Shown here one piece after another: positions 1-9,468 of a DNA stretch of 64,000 nt. The DNA comes from an uncultured Pelagibacteraceae bacterium (GTDB lineage: Bacteria; Pseudomonadota; Alphaproteobacteria; Pelagibacterales; Pelagibacteraceae), in the NCBI GenBank assembly GCA_902552985.1, contig CACDII010000003.1, positions 1 through 64,000 on the forward strand. The letters run 5' to 3'. The notes under the pieces were generated by a model. The model did no database searches. It was not told where the DNA came from and saw only the letters and a program-made list of their open reading frames with translations. A program made the position numbers and the translations under genes. The stretch's first letter is position 1; every line of letters begins with the position of its first letter.

Positions 1-896
1 TAAAAAATCAAAAAGCAGCTATACCAATAGTACTATTTGCAGGATTGCTATGGTCATTTGGTCCACTAGTAGTCCGTTATATGGACCAGCCAAATTTATT
101 TCCTTGGCAATATGTATTTACCAGAGGAATTACAATTTTTTTAATTTTAAATATTTATCTATTTTTTGAAGAAGGAAAAAATTTTTATAAAAATTACTTT
201 CATATAGGTTGGTCAGGACTGATTGGAGGCGTTGGTTTAGGGGTAGCCATGATAACCTTTATATGGTCAATTACCCATACAACAGCCGCTGTTACTTTGC
301 TTTGTTTAGCAGCTATGCCAGTTATAACAGCTTTATTAGGTTTTTTATTTTTAAAAGAAAAAGTATCAACAAATGTTTGGATTGCCATAATAATTGGCGC
401 TACAGGAATAACATTAATGGCATTTGGAGATACTAATAAAAATTCTTTAATGGGATTATTATTTGGATTACTCTCGGCAACTGGATTTTCTGTTTTTTCA
501 GTTTCTTTAAGATGGAGAAAAGAAACACCAAAATTTACAACAGTTGCTGTTTCAGGTCTATTTTGCGCAATTGTGTCAGCAATAATTATTATAAATTCTA
601 AAGGCAATTTTTTATCATCAAATTACAATCAAGGCTTATTTTCTTTGCATGGTACCTTAGTTTGTTTGGGTTTAATTTTGTATTCTATAGGATCTAAGGC
701 TTTGCCAGCTGCAGAACTAACATTGCTTTCATTAACAGAGATAGTGGGTGGAATTTTTTGGGTGTGGTTACCTTTTTTTGGAATTAATGAAGTCCCAAAT
801 AATAGTACTATTATTGGTGGTTTTTTAATTTTTTTATCAATAACCTACTACAGTCTAACCATTAAAGAAAATCGAAGATTTATTGCATTAAATTAA
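1..896 (+). CDS. EamA/DMT-family transporter (5' truncated by window edge)
   Basis: Frame stays open from position 3 (KNQKAAIPIVLFAGLLWSFGPLVVRYM...); multiple hydrophobic TM segments typical of EamA permeases; the TTG at 45 is not the real start. Confidence 0.85.
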   Translation, partial: KNQKAAIPIVLFAGLLWSFGPLVVRYMDQPNLFPWQYVFTRGITIFLILNIYLFFEEGKNFYKNYFHIGWSGLIGGVGLGVAMITFIWSITHTTAAVTLLCLAAMPVITALLGFLFLKEKVSTNVWIAIIIGATGITLMAFGDTNKNSLMGLLFGLLSATGFSVFSVSLRWRKETPKFTTVAVSGLFCAIVSAIIIINSKGNFLSSNYNQGLFSLHGTLVCLGLILYSIGSKALPAAELTLLSLTEIVGGIFWVWLPFFGINEVPNNSTIIGGFLIFLSITYYSLTIKENRRFIALN

Positions 897-900
897 ATTT

Positions 901-2118
901 ATGGAAAGACCTGATTTTTTTTCATTAAAAAATGGTGAAAAAGCAAAATTGCCATTTTCGGATCAAGAATACAAAAGAAGGTTAGATGGTTTAAGAAATG
1001 TAATGAGTAGCAATAACCTTGACATGGTTATACTTACATCAATGCATAACATCGCTTATTATTCAGGATTTATATATTGTTCTTTTGGAAGACCTTATGC
1101 TTGTGTTTTAACAAAAGAAAAATTTTTTACGATTTCTGCAAATATAGATGCAAGTCAACCTTGGAGGAGATCAAATTGCGAAAATATAATTTATACTGAT
1201 TGGAAGAGAGACAATTTTTTAAAAGCTATAGTATCTATAATTGGTAGAGATGAACCGCCACGTAACATTGGTATTGAGAAAGATCATGTAACTTTAGATA
1301 TAAAAGAAAAACTAAGTTCTATATTTTCTTTTTCAAAATTTATCAATGTAGCAAATCACTTAATGTCTCTTAGAATGATTAAATCTAAAGAAGAAATAGA
1401 AATAATAAAAAACGGAGCGAGAATAGCAGATATTGGAGGGGAGGAAATTGTTAAAAATATAAAGGAGGGAGCAACTGAACTTGAAATAGCAATAGCAGGG
1501 AGAGATAAGATGGAACGTGAAATAGCAAAAACATATCCCGATGCAGAATATATGGATACTTGGGTTTGGTTTCAATCTGGAATTAACACAGACGGAGCTC
1601 ACAATCCAAAAACTTCAAGAAAGTTAGTTTCAGGAGATATTCTATCTTTAAATACTTTTCCAATGATTTCTGGTTATTATACAGCGCTAGAAAGAACTCT
1701 TTTTTTAAATGAAATTGATGACTCTAGTTTAAAAGCCTGGGAAGCAAATATAAAAGTTCATAAAAAAGGTTTGGAATTGATCAAACCAGGAGTTAAGTGC
1801 TCTGATATATGTAAAGAATTGAACGAATTATTTCTCGAGCTAGGTTATTTAGAGTACAGAACTTTTGGTTATGGCCATTCATTTGGTATGCTTTCTCATT
1901 TTTATGGCAGAGAAGCTGGATTAGAACTTAGAGAAGATATAGATACAATTTTAGAACCAAACATGGTTATCTCTATGGAGCCAATGATTATGATACCAGA
2001 GGGAAATCCTGGAGCAGGTGGATATAGAGAACATGATATTTTAATTATTAAGGAGAAGGGAACAGAAAATATAACAAAATTTCCTTTTGGTCCGGATCAT
2101 AATATTATCAAAAGTTAA
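901..2118 (+). CDS. Creatinase (creatine amidinohydrolase), M24-fold family
   Basis: Motifs remembered from Pseudomonas creatinase: FTISANIDASQPWRR, IIYTDWKRDN, MDTWVWFQSGINTDGAHNP, YRTFGYGHSFGMLSHFYGREAGLELREDIDT, SMEPMIMIPEG.PGAGGYREHDIL. Confidence 0.88.
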   Translation: MERPDFFSLKNGEKAKLPFSDQEYKRRLDGLRNVMSSNNLDMVILTSMHNIAYYSGFIYCSFGRPYACVLTKEKFFTISANIDASQPWRRSNCENIIYTDWKRDNFLKAIVSIIGRDEPPRNIGIEKDHVTLDIKEKLSSIFSFSKFINVANHLMSLRMIKSKEEIEIIKNGARIADIGGEEIVKNIKEGATELEIAIAGRDKMEREIAKTYPDAEYMDTWVWFQSGINTDGAHNPKTSRKLVSGDILSLNTFPMISGYYTALERTLFLNEIDDSSLKAWEANIKVHKKGLELIKPGVKCSDICKELNELFLELGYLEYRTFGYGHSFGMLSHFYGREAGLELREDIDTILEPNMVISMEPMIMIPEGNPGAGGYREHDILIIKEKGTENITKFPFGPDHNIIKS

Positions 2119-2130
2119 AAAAGGAGAAAA

Positions 2131-2523
2131 ATGAAGATATTTAAACCAATCAGCGAAAAAAAAGCAAAAGGAAAAGTAAAAAAAATATTTAATGAGATAA
2201 AGCATTCTAGAAAAATAAAAAAAATTCCTAACTTTTGGCAATCGTTAGCACACAATCCAGAAACATTAGAAAGAACATGGAATAACCTAAAACAAATAAT
2301 GAAAAAAGGAGCTCTAGACCCAATCACAAAAGAACTTATTTATGTCGCTGTTTCAATCACAAATAACTGTGAATATTGTATAAGATCTCATACTTTTGCT
2401 GCAAAAAAAAAAGGTGCAACAGATCAAATGATTAAAGAAATGATTGATGTTGTAGGGATTGCAAATCAAAATAATAAGCTGGTTAATTCTTACCAGGTAG
2501 AAATAGATAAAATTTATAAATAA
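2131..2523 (+). CDS. Carboxymuconolactone decarboxylase / AhpD-like family protein
   Basis: NNCEYCIRSHT motif (CxxCxxxH) within a ~130-aa helical protein. Confidence 0.8.
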   Translation: MKIFKPISEKKAKGKVKKIFNEIKHSRKIKKIPNFWQSLAHNPETLERTWNNLKQIMKKGALDPITKELIYVAVSITNNCEYCIRSHTFAAKKKGATDQMIKEMIDVVGIANQNNKLVNSYQVEIDKIYK

Positions 2524-2588
2524 AACATTAAAAATGTATAACCTGCCACATCCAAAATAAATTTCCTTTCATATATTAAGTATATTTA

Positions 2589-4085
2589 ATGAATTTATTT
2601 ATAGTACTCGGGAATCAATTATTTCCCTTAAAAAATTTAGAAAAGTATAGAACTAGTCACATAATATACATGTGCGAAGATTATGGTCTTTGTACTTATG
2701 AAAAACATCATAAATTAAAAATATTACTATTTTTATCGTCAATGAGGTCGTATGCAGAAAACTTAAAAAAAAATAAATTTAAGGTTGAGTATTCCAAAAT
2801 CGACTCAACTGATTTTAAAAAAGACTATTTAGAAAAAATTAAAAAATTTATTATATCAAAAAAAATCAAACAGATTACAAGCTTTGAAATTGAAGATAAA
2901 TTTTTTGAAAAAAAAATTCAAAATTTTGTTAAAAAAAACGGTTTAACTTGGAATACAATTAAATCGCCTATGTTTTTAAATTCTAGAGAAGAATTTAATG
3001 ATTATCTTTCAAAAAATAAAAGACCGTTCATGGCAACGTTTTATAAAAGTACACGACAAAAATTAAATATATTAATGAAAAAAGATGGAGTCCCTGAGGG
3101 AGGGAAATGGAGTTTTGATGAAGATAATAGAAAAAAACTACCAAAAAATATTAAAGTTCCTAATTTTCCAAATCTTAAGGAAACAAAACATACAAAAAAT
3201 TTAAAACCTATTATCGAAAAAAAGTTTAAGGATCATCCCGGTAGTACCCAAAATTTTTGGTTTGCAACTGAATATAATGACGTTGTTAAACTTCTAAACT
3301 TTTTCTTAAAAGAAAAATCAAATCTATTTGGTGATTATGAGGATGCAGTCGACCAAGGAAATAATATTTTATTTCATAGCGCTTTAAGTCCTTATATTAA
3401 TTTAGGTCTTATTACTCCTGAATTTATAATTTCAAAAACTTTAGAATTTCATAAAAAAAATAAAATTAGAATTAATTCTTTAGAAGGGTATATAAGACAA
3501 GTTATAGGTTGGAGAGAGTTTATGAGAGGGATTTATCAAAAGTATAGTGATGAAATGGAAATAAAAAATTTCTTTAAACAAAATAGAAAAATGAAAGATT
3601 CATGGTACGAGGGCACAACAGGTTTGCCACCTTTGGATTACGCAATTAAGAATGCATTAAATCATGGATGGTCACATCATATTGAAAGATTGATGATACT
3701 TTCAAATATAATGAACCTATGCGAACTTAAACCTAAAATTGTTTACAAATGGTTTATGGAAATGTTCGTGGACTCTTCTGATTGGGTAATGGTGCCAAAT
3801 GTTTATGGCATGGGTTTATTTAGCGATGGAGGAATTTTTGCAACTAAACCATATATTTGTGGTTCAAGTTATTTTATGAAAATGATGGATTTTAAAAAAG
3901 GTGATTGGTGTAATACTATGGATGGATTGTATTGGAGATTTATAAATAGAAATAGATCATTCTTTCTAAAAAACCCAAGACTTTCAATGATGGTGAGAAT
4001 CTTTGACAAAATGAAACCTGAAAGAAAAAAATTAATATTGTTAGAGGCTGAAAAATTTATAAACAAAAATACTTATGGCAATTAA
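2589..4085 (+). CDS. Cryptochrome/photolyase-related protein (PhrB/FeS-BCP-like lineage)
   Basis: N-terminal LGNQLFP and C-terminal SHHIERLMILSNIMNL..VYKWFMEMFVDSSDWVMVPNVYGMGLFSDGG motifs of the deoxyribodipyrimidine photolyase-related family. Confidence 0.85.
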   Translation: MNLFIVLGNQLFPLKNLEKYRTSHIIYMCEDYGLCTYEKHHKLKILLFLSSMRSYAENLKKNKFKVEYSKIDSTDFKKDYLEKIKKFIISKKIKQITSFEIEDKFFEKKIQNFVKKNGLTWNTIKSPMFLNSREEFNDYLSKNKRPFMATFYKSTRQKLNILMKKDGVPEGGKWSFDEDNRKKLPKNIKVPNFPNLKETKHTKNLKPIIEKKFKDHPGSTQNFWFATEYNDVVKLLNFFLKEKSNLFGDYEDAVDQGNNILFHSALSPYINLGLITPEFIISKTLEFHKKNKIRINSLEGYIRQVIGWREFMRGIYQKYSDEMEIKNFFKQNRKMKDSWYEGTTGLPPLDYAIKNALNHGWSHHIERLMILSNIMNLCELKPKIVYKWFMEMFVDSSDWVMVPNVYGMGLFSDGGIFATKPYICGSSYFMKMMDFKKGDWCNTMDGLYWRFINRNRSFFLKNPRLSMMVRIFDKMKPERKKLILLEAEKFINKNTYGN

Positions 4086-4425
4086 AGTTTTTTTTAATAA
4101 TTCGTGTAGTGTTTGTAGAATGGAGATAAATCACTACAAAAAAATTGCTGACAGTAATTTAGAGTGGATTGATATTACAAATAATGATCAAGCATTAAAA
4201 TTAACATCTAAATCACAGAAGGAACTATTAAGAAGGCTTCATATAATTCAAGATGGCAAGGTAATAGGGGGAGCCAAAGCATTTATTATCATTTGGTCAA
4301 AAATTCCAAAATATAATTTTTTAGCAAAAATACTTTCAATTAAGCCTATATTTTTTTTATTTCACTATATTTATGAGATAGTTGCTTACTTTTTATTTTT
4401 AAAAAATAAAAATCAACTAAGATGA
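4075..4425 (+). CDS. DUF393 (DCC family) thiol-disulfide oxidoreductase-like protein
   Basis: N-terminal VFFNNSCSVCRMEI (CxxC), length and WIDITN typical of the DCC family. Confidence 0.75.
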   Translation: MAIKVFFNNSCSVCRMEINHYKKIADSNLEWIDITNNDQALKLTSKSQKELLRRLHIIQDGKVIGGAKAFIIIWSKIPKYNFLAKILSIKPIFFLFHYIYEIVAYFLFLKNKNQLR

Positions 4426-4547
4426 ACAAACAAAATTTACCTTCAAAAATTTGTCCCGTTTGTAAGAGACCTTTTATTTGGAGAAAAAAATGGAAACTAA
4501 ACTGGGATCGAGTTAAGTATTGTTCTAAAAGATGTGCTTCTAAATAA
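4422..4547 (+). CDS. DUF2256-like small zinc-ribbon-type protein (41 aa), not in the ORF track
   Basis: Manual translation MNKQNLPSKICPVCKRPFIWRKKWKLNWDRVKYCSKRCASK*; two CxxC pairs; ATGA overlap with the upstream DUF393 ORF. Confidence 0.8.
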   Translation: MNKQNLPSKICPVCKRPFIWRKKWKLNWDRVKYCSKRCASK

Positions 4548-5685
4548 ATTCTTGAACTATCTTTGGTATATAATTTTTAAAATTAAAAAAACCTTTATTA
4601 CAATATTTCCAAGAATGTTGATCAATCTTTCTAAATAGAAAGTTGATGTTTTTAAGGTTATTTGAATTTATATAATCAAGATTTTCACCAATTGTTGGAT
4701 ATAAGGCCAATAAATTTTCATTAATACTTTTTAAATCTTGAATATTAATCATCTTACAATTTAATGATTTATTTTTTAAATCTTTAATTTTACTATCTAT
4801 AAGAGATTTTTTAAAATTAATAACTTTTTCGTCAAGTTTTATTTGTCTTGTTTCATTCCCATTAAATACAAAATAAACATTTTTAAATAATTGGTTCTTA
4901 AAATCTGATTGTTCAAAAGATAAATTATTATCAAATATTAAAAGATATTTATCGTTAGATAAGGCTGAGTTTGAAAAACTTTTATTAATAACAGAATAAT
5001 CTCTATCGTCTTTTATAGGAATTGGATTTTCATTAAGTTTAATATTATTAAATTTATTATTAGTGAATTTTTTTATATTCCATTCTGAAGCAACATAATT
5101 TTTACCTTTAGTTTGTATTCCTGCTACCCATCTCCAGCCTAAAGTATTTGAAGCGCTGTCGCCATCATAAAGATATTTCATAAAAAATTCAGCACCAAGC
5201 TGCCATGGTAGTTTTAAAGTGAATATCCAAATACTTGCAAACCACATTCTAACATGGTTATGAAGGTAATTTTGTTTTTTAAGTTCATCAACCCAATAAT
5301 TAAAGCACTCTATATTAGTTTTACCATTTATTGCATTTAGGTAATTTTGATTATTTTTAAAATTTGGTTTTAAATTATTTAAATCAGTTAAATAATCTGA
5401 CCATACATTTGGTCTTAATTCTAACCAACCTCTCCAATAAATTCTCCACAAAATTTCTTGTATATATTTTTCACATTTAACAAAAGAGTATTTTTTTAAT
5501 ACTTTATTAATTATTTCTGTTTCAGTTAAACTTCCATGAGTTATATAGGGTGATAAACAAGAAATATTTGTTCTTTTATTTTCTCCAAAGTCAAAGTTTC
5601 TTAGCTTAGAATATTCTATTAAGTTATTTTCAATAAATTTTTCAAGTCTTTCAACAGCTGATTTTCTTGAAGGTTCAAAATTCAT
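4540..5685 (-). CDS. Photolyase/cryptochrome FAD-binding-domain protein lacking the usual N-terminal antenna domain, with an extra C-terminal domain
   Basis: LSPYITHGSLTETEI, EILWRIYWRGWLE, YLHNHVRMWFASIWIFTLKLPWQLGAEFFMKYLYDGDSASNTLGWRWVAGIQTKGK: photolyase FAD-domain hallmarks starting near residue 1. Confidence 0.85.
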   Translation of the reverse strand: MNFEPSRKSAVERLEKFIENNLIEYSKLRNFDFGENKRTNISCLSPYITHGSLTETEIINKVLKKYSFVKCEKYIQEILWRIYWRGWLELRPNVWSDYLTDLNNLKPNFKNNQNYLNAINGKTNIECFNYWVDELKKQNYLHNHVRMWFASIWIFTLKLPWQLGAEFFMKYLYDGDSASNTLGWRWVAGIQTKGKNYVASEWNIKKFTNNKFNNIKLNENPIPIKDDRDYSVINKSFSNSALSNDKYLLIFDNNLSFEQSDFKNQLFKNVYFVFNGNETRQIKLDEKVINFKKSLIDSKIKDLKNKSLNCKMINIQDLKSINENLLALYPTIGENLDYINSNNLKNINFLFRKIDQHSWKYCNKGFFNFKNYIPKIVQEFI

Positions 5686-5724
5686 AGTAAATAAAATTTT
5701 AATAATGAATTAAACTAGTTTTTA

Positions 5725-6438
5725 TTAACTTAACGATGACCTTCCACCGTCGACTCCAATTATTTGACCAGTAATCCAGGGACTTTCATCAGATAGTAAA
5801 AATTTTGCCATTGATGCTGCATCTTCACCTTTTCCAATTCTTTTCATGGGATGTGATTTTGCAATACCATCAGTAATTATCTTATTCTTTAATAATGGTT
5901 TAGACATTTTTGAGTCAGTTAGGCTTGGAGCGATACAATTAACTCTAATATCAGGAGCAAATTCTGAAGCTAAAGATACAGTCAATCCTTCAATAGCACC
6001 TTTAGCAGACGAAATAATGGAATGGTTACTAAAACCTCTCTGAACAGCAACTGTTGAAAAAAGAACAATTGATCCTTTGTTTCTTTTTAAATTATCCTGT
6101 AAGCCTTTTATAATTTCAATAACAGGAAAAAAATTTAGACTTAAACATCTTTCAAAATCTTGTTTCTTTGCAAGTTTCAAAGGTTTTAAGTCAATAGAAC
6201 CTATACAATAAGCTACACCTGATATATTAATATTATTAAATTCATCTTTCACAAATTCTGAAATATTGTCAGACAAAATATCTAGAACTGTATATTCGCA
6301 ATTAAAATTTGAGGACAATTTTTTAAGCTCCTCTTCATCTCTTCCAATTAAATGAACATCTTTGCTAGATTCATAAAGTTTTTCAGATAATTTTGACCCA
6401 ATTGAACCTGTTGCTCCAAAAATTAAATATTTACTCAT
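5725..6438 (-). CDS. SDR-family oxidoreductase
   Basis: N-terminal GATGSIGS nucleotide motif; C-terminal PSLTDSKM...GEDAASMAKFLLSDESPWITGQIIGVDGG. Confidence 0.9.
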   Translation of the reverse strand: MSKYLIFGATGSIGSKLSEKLYESSKDVHLIGRDEEELKKLSSNFNCEYTVLDILSDNISEFVKDEFNNINISGVAYCIGSIDLKPLKLAKKQDFERCLSLNFFPVIEIIKGLQDNLKRNKGSIVLFSTVAVQRGFSNHSIISSAKGAIEGLTVSLASEFAPDIRVNCIAPSLTDSKMSKPLLKNKIITDGIAKSHPMKRIGKGEDAASMAKFLLSDESPWITGQIIGVDGGRSSLS

Positions 6439-6441
6439 TTT

Positions 6442-6675
6442 TTAATTTTTTCTAGGATCTTTAAGATTTTTTAAAACTTTTGAAAAACCGGACATTTTAA
6501 AACTTATGAAAATAACGTACATCAAAGTAGCGCCAAGGGCCATGGTTGACAAAAATACGAAAATAGCAGTAAGAAATTTTTCGGTAAACCAATTTTCTAT
6601 ATTGGAGTTAGACATATACAAAAAGTTCCAAAACAGCAAAAAAGCAAGTTCGTAAGTGACTATAATTTTATACAT
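6442..6675 (-). CDS. Small membrane protein, unknown function
   Basis: ORF with two predicted TM segments, tightly spaced with the downstream SDR gene. Confidence 0.5.
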   Translation of the reverse strand: MYKIIVTYELAFLLFWNFLYMSNSNIENWFTEKFLTAIFVFLSTMALGATLMYVIFISFKMSGFSKVLKNLKDPRKN

Positions 6676-6745
6676 TAGAATAATTCTAATAAGTAATTAA
6701 ATCTTATTAAAAATATTTCAATGTGATAATAAAAGATTTATAAAA

Positions 6746-7099
6746 TTAGGAGTTTGTTTTACCTAATAAATTAACCATTAAGACGCCAGCGACAATTAAT
6801 CCAAGTCCAATAATTACATAAATGTTCGGAATTTGATTAAATTTAACAATTCCAACTAAACTAGTTGCAATTATACATAAACCAGCAAAAGAAGCATATG
6901 TTATCCCAACTGGTATTACTTTCATAACTAGAGATAAAGCATACATACAGCCCACAATAGTAATTGCTGTAATAATGCTCGGTATTATTAGAGTAAATCC
7001 TTGAGCACTTTTAGCAAAACCATTTGCCGCTGTACCCAAGACAACTGCAATAATTAAAATTATATATGCTGTAACATTTCCCATTATTTTTTCGACCAA
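6746..7099 (-). CDS. SMR-family small multidrug transporter (EmrE/SugE-like)
   Basis: ~117 aa, four TM helices, ending GLIVAGVLMVNLLGK. Confidence 0.75.
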   Translation of the reverse strand: MVEKIMGNVTAYIILIIAVVLGTAANGFAKSAQGFTLIIPSIITAITIVGCMYALSLVMKVIPVGITYASFAGLCIIATSLVGIVKFNQIPNIYVIIGLGLIVAGVLMVNLLGKTNS

Positions 7100-7674
7100 G
7101 TTATAGCATCTTCCATTCTATCATCTCCCCAGAAGATTTCACTATTAACTATGAACGAAGGGCTTCCAAATACTTTATTTTTTCTAGCGCTCTCAGTATT
7201 TGCTAAGTATTCTTTTTCTATTTCTTCAGAATTTGCTTCTGAAATTACTTTTTCTTTATCTATTTTGAGCTCAGTGCATATTTCAGAAATGTTAGGTTCT
7301 GTTGCTGGTTCTTTTGCTTCCTGGAACCATCTTTTGTAAGTGGTTCTTACATAATCAATTCCCCATCCTTCTTTTAAACCTAGGATGGCTAATTTGTTAG
7401 CTAAATCAAACTCACTTAAGGGATAGGGGACAGGAGTTTTTGCAAAAAAACCATATCCTTTAGCGCGTCTTTCTATATCTCTCCACATGTAATCGACTTT
7501 ATTTTTTTTATCTTTAGGGAAAGGAATATTATTCATTTCTTTCATTATTGCTCTTACACTAAAAGGTTTCCAATTAAATTTTACACCATGTTTTTTTTCA
7601 ACATCTAAAATTCTTGTAACGGATAGATAGGTATATGTACTTCCAATTGAAAAATAAAAATCAATTGATGACAT
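7084..7674 (-). CDS. DsbA-fold 2-hydroxychromene-2-carboxylate isomerase-like protein
   Basis: DFYFSIGSTYTYLS N-terminus; NKVFGSPSFIVNSEIFWGDDRM C-terminus. Confidence 0.85.
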   Translation of the reverse strand: MSSIDFYFSIGSTYTYLSVTRILDVEKKHGVKFNWKPFSVRAIMKEMNNIPFPKDKKNKVDYMWRDIERRAKGYGFFAKTPVPYPLSEFDLANKLAILGLKEGWGIDYVRTTYKRWFQEAKEPATEPNISEICTELKIDKEKVISEANSEEIEKEYLANTESARKNKVFGSPSFIVNSEIFWGDDRMEDAITWSKK

Positions 7675-7676
7675 TA

Positions 7677-7997
7677 TTATTTTGGCAACTTAGTTGCCCC
7701 TGTTTCTTGATACGCAACTTTACCATCTTTAAATTTATAATAAGTCATAACCGCTTCTTTATTACCATCTTTATAACTTACAAACGCGTGTTCAAATCCA
7801 ACTTCATCATTTTCAAAAAGTACTCTTACTTTTTCTTTTTGAACATCTTTCATACCAAGCCATTTAACTACATCTGACTTTCCTAGTTTTTTTCCAGATG
7901 AATGCATTAAAAATTGATAATCATCATGTATTAATTGATCCGCTCCTGCAGTATCACCTTCGTTTACTATTTTCGACATTTTTTCTATTATTGACAT
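7677..7997 (-). CDS. SnoaL/NTF2-like protein
   Basis: Size and pattern (IIHDDYQFLMHSSGK...YYKFKDGKVAYQETGATK). Confidence 0.6.
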   Translation of the reverse strand: MSIIEKMSKIVNEGDTAGADQLIHDDYQFLMHSSGKKLGKSDVVKWLGMKDVQKEKVRVLFENDEVGFEHAFVSYKDGNKEAVMTYYKFKDGKVAYQETGATKLPK

Positions 7998-8008
7998 TTT
8001 TCCCTTTG

Positions 8009-8383
8009 TTAATATTGATTGGATCCTAGTTCGTCCATTTTTTCTTTAGAACCAGGAATTAAATTATAAACGTAATCATCACAGTTTTTGGAGGCCTTTT
8101 CATCAAAAGGCTGCCCGTATATCTTATCTGTGATTTCTATCATTTTTTTATTAACTTCTTCCGCACTCATACCATTTTCTTCAAGGTATGTAGATAAAAA
8201 TTTTTTTCCACCTAATGCGTGTTCAATGTTTGCTAAACTTAATTTATCTTGAGTTAAAAAACTATGAGCCGCATATAATCCAAGACATTCAACTAATTTT
8301 TCTTTTTCTAATTTAGATATATCAGCATTTGATTTCGTAAATACAAATATAATAAAAAATGTAAAAATAAAAAAATTTTTCAT
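8009..8383 (-). CDS. Secreted hypothetical protein
   Basis: N-terminal signal-peptide-like hydrophobic stretch MKNFFIFTFFIIFVFTKSNA. Confidence 0.5.
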   Translation of the reverse strand: MKNFFIFTFFIIFVFTKSNADISKLEKEKLVECLGLYAAHSFLTQDKLSLANIEHALGGKKFLSTYLEENGMSAEEVNKKMIEITDKIYGQPFDEKASKNCDDYVYNLIPGSKEKMDELGSNQY

Positions 8384-8466
8384 ATAATTATTGTGTGAAT
8401 ATTATTAACCTTATTATTGATTAGCAGTATTAAGTAACAGTTTTGTTACATAGCAGCTATGCGCTT

Positions 8467-9468
8467 TTATATCCAACTCGGAAAGGGTAGCCCTTTTTCT
8501 TGGAGAAATTTTTTATTAAACAGCTTTGAGTTGTATTTGTCAGATTTATCACAAAGAATTGTAACTATAGTTTTTCCTGGACCTAATTCTTTTCCAAGTT
8601 TTATTGCTCCAGCAATATTAACTCCACAACTAGTTCCTAAACTTAAACCTTCATTTTGAATTAGATCATAAAGAATTGGCAAAGATTCCTGGTCACTAAT
8701 TGAAAAAGCTCCATCAATTTTAGCTTCCGCAAAGTTTGCGGTCACTCTGCTTGATCCGATACCTTCTGTTATTGATCCACCTTCACTTTTAAGTTCACCA
8801 TTTTTAATATAATTGTATAAAGCAGATCCTGTTGGATCAGATAAATAAATTTTTATCCCTTTATTTTTTTCTTTTAAATAACTGCTTACACCTCCAATAG
8901 TTCCGCCAGTTCCTGATGAACAGACAAATCCATCTACTTTCCCATTCGTTTGATCCCAAATTTCAGGTCCTGTTGTTTCATAATGACCTTTTGCATTGGC
9001 AGTATTGTCAAATTGATTTGCCCAAACTACTCCATGGTTGTTTGTACTTTTTAAATCCTTAGCAAGTTTTCCTGCAACTTTTACGTAATTGCCATCGTCC
9101 TTATAAGGTTTTGGCGGCACTAATCTTAAGTCAGCTCCAATATTTTTTAACATATCTTTTTTTTCTTGAGTTTGGTTATTATTCATTACAATTATAGTTT
9201 TATAACCAATTGAATTTCCGATAAGACACAAACCAATTCCAGTATTACCGGCAGTTCCTTCTACAATAGTTCCACCTTTTGAAATTAATTTTTTTTCTTC
9301 AGCATCTTTAATTAAAGCTAATGCCGCTCTATCTTTTACTGAACCACCCGGGTTTAAATATTCGGCTTTTCCGTAAATATTACACCCTGTTATTTCTGAT
9401 GCGCCTTTAAGTTTAATTAAAGGAGTATTACCTATTCCTTCAATGAAACTGTTTTGGGAATTTTTCAA
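8467..9468 (-). CDS. cysK: Cysteine synthase A (O-acetylserine sulfhydrylase)
   Basis: [45 protein letters not shown]-enzyme motifs; follows cysE. Confidence 0.88.
   Translation of the reverse strand: MKNSQNSFIEGIGNTPLIKLKGASEITGCNIYGKAEYLNPGGSVKDRAALALIKDAEEKKLISKGGTIVEGTAGNTGIGLCLIGNSIGYKTIIVMNNNQTQEKKDMLKNIGADLRLVPPKPYKDDGNYVKVAGKLAKDLKSTNNHGVVWANQFDNTANAKGHYETTGPEIWDQTNGKVDGFVCSSGTGGTIGGVSSYLKEKNKGIKIYLSDPTGSALYNYIKNGELKSEGGSITEGIGSSRVTANFAEAKIDGAFSISDQESLPILYDLIQNEGLSLGTSCGVNIAGAIKLGKELGPGKTIVTILCDKSDKYNSKLFNKKFLQEKGLPFPSWI

Noticed and set aside
200-607. 135-aa minus-strand ORF inside the EamA gene
   Set aside because: Antisense to a clear transporter ORF with no recognisable domain; likely spurious.
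901-2118. Generic Xaa-Pro dipeptidase annotation
   Set aside because: Motif blocks match creatinase more specifically than proline peptidases.
8456-8464. Short palindromic CATAGCAGCTATG-like stretch near the cysK 3' end
   Set aside because: Too short and lacks a following T-run; expected by chance in AT-rich sequence.
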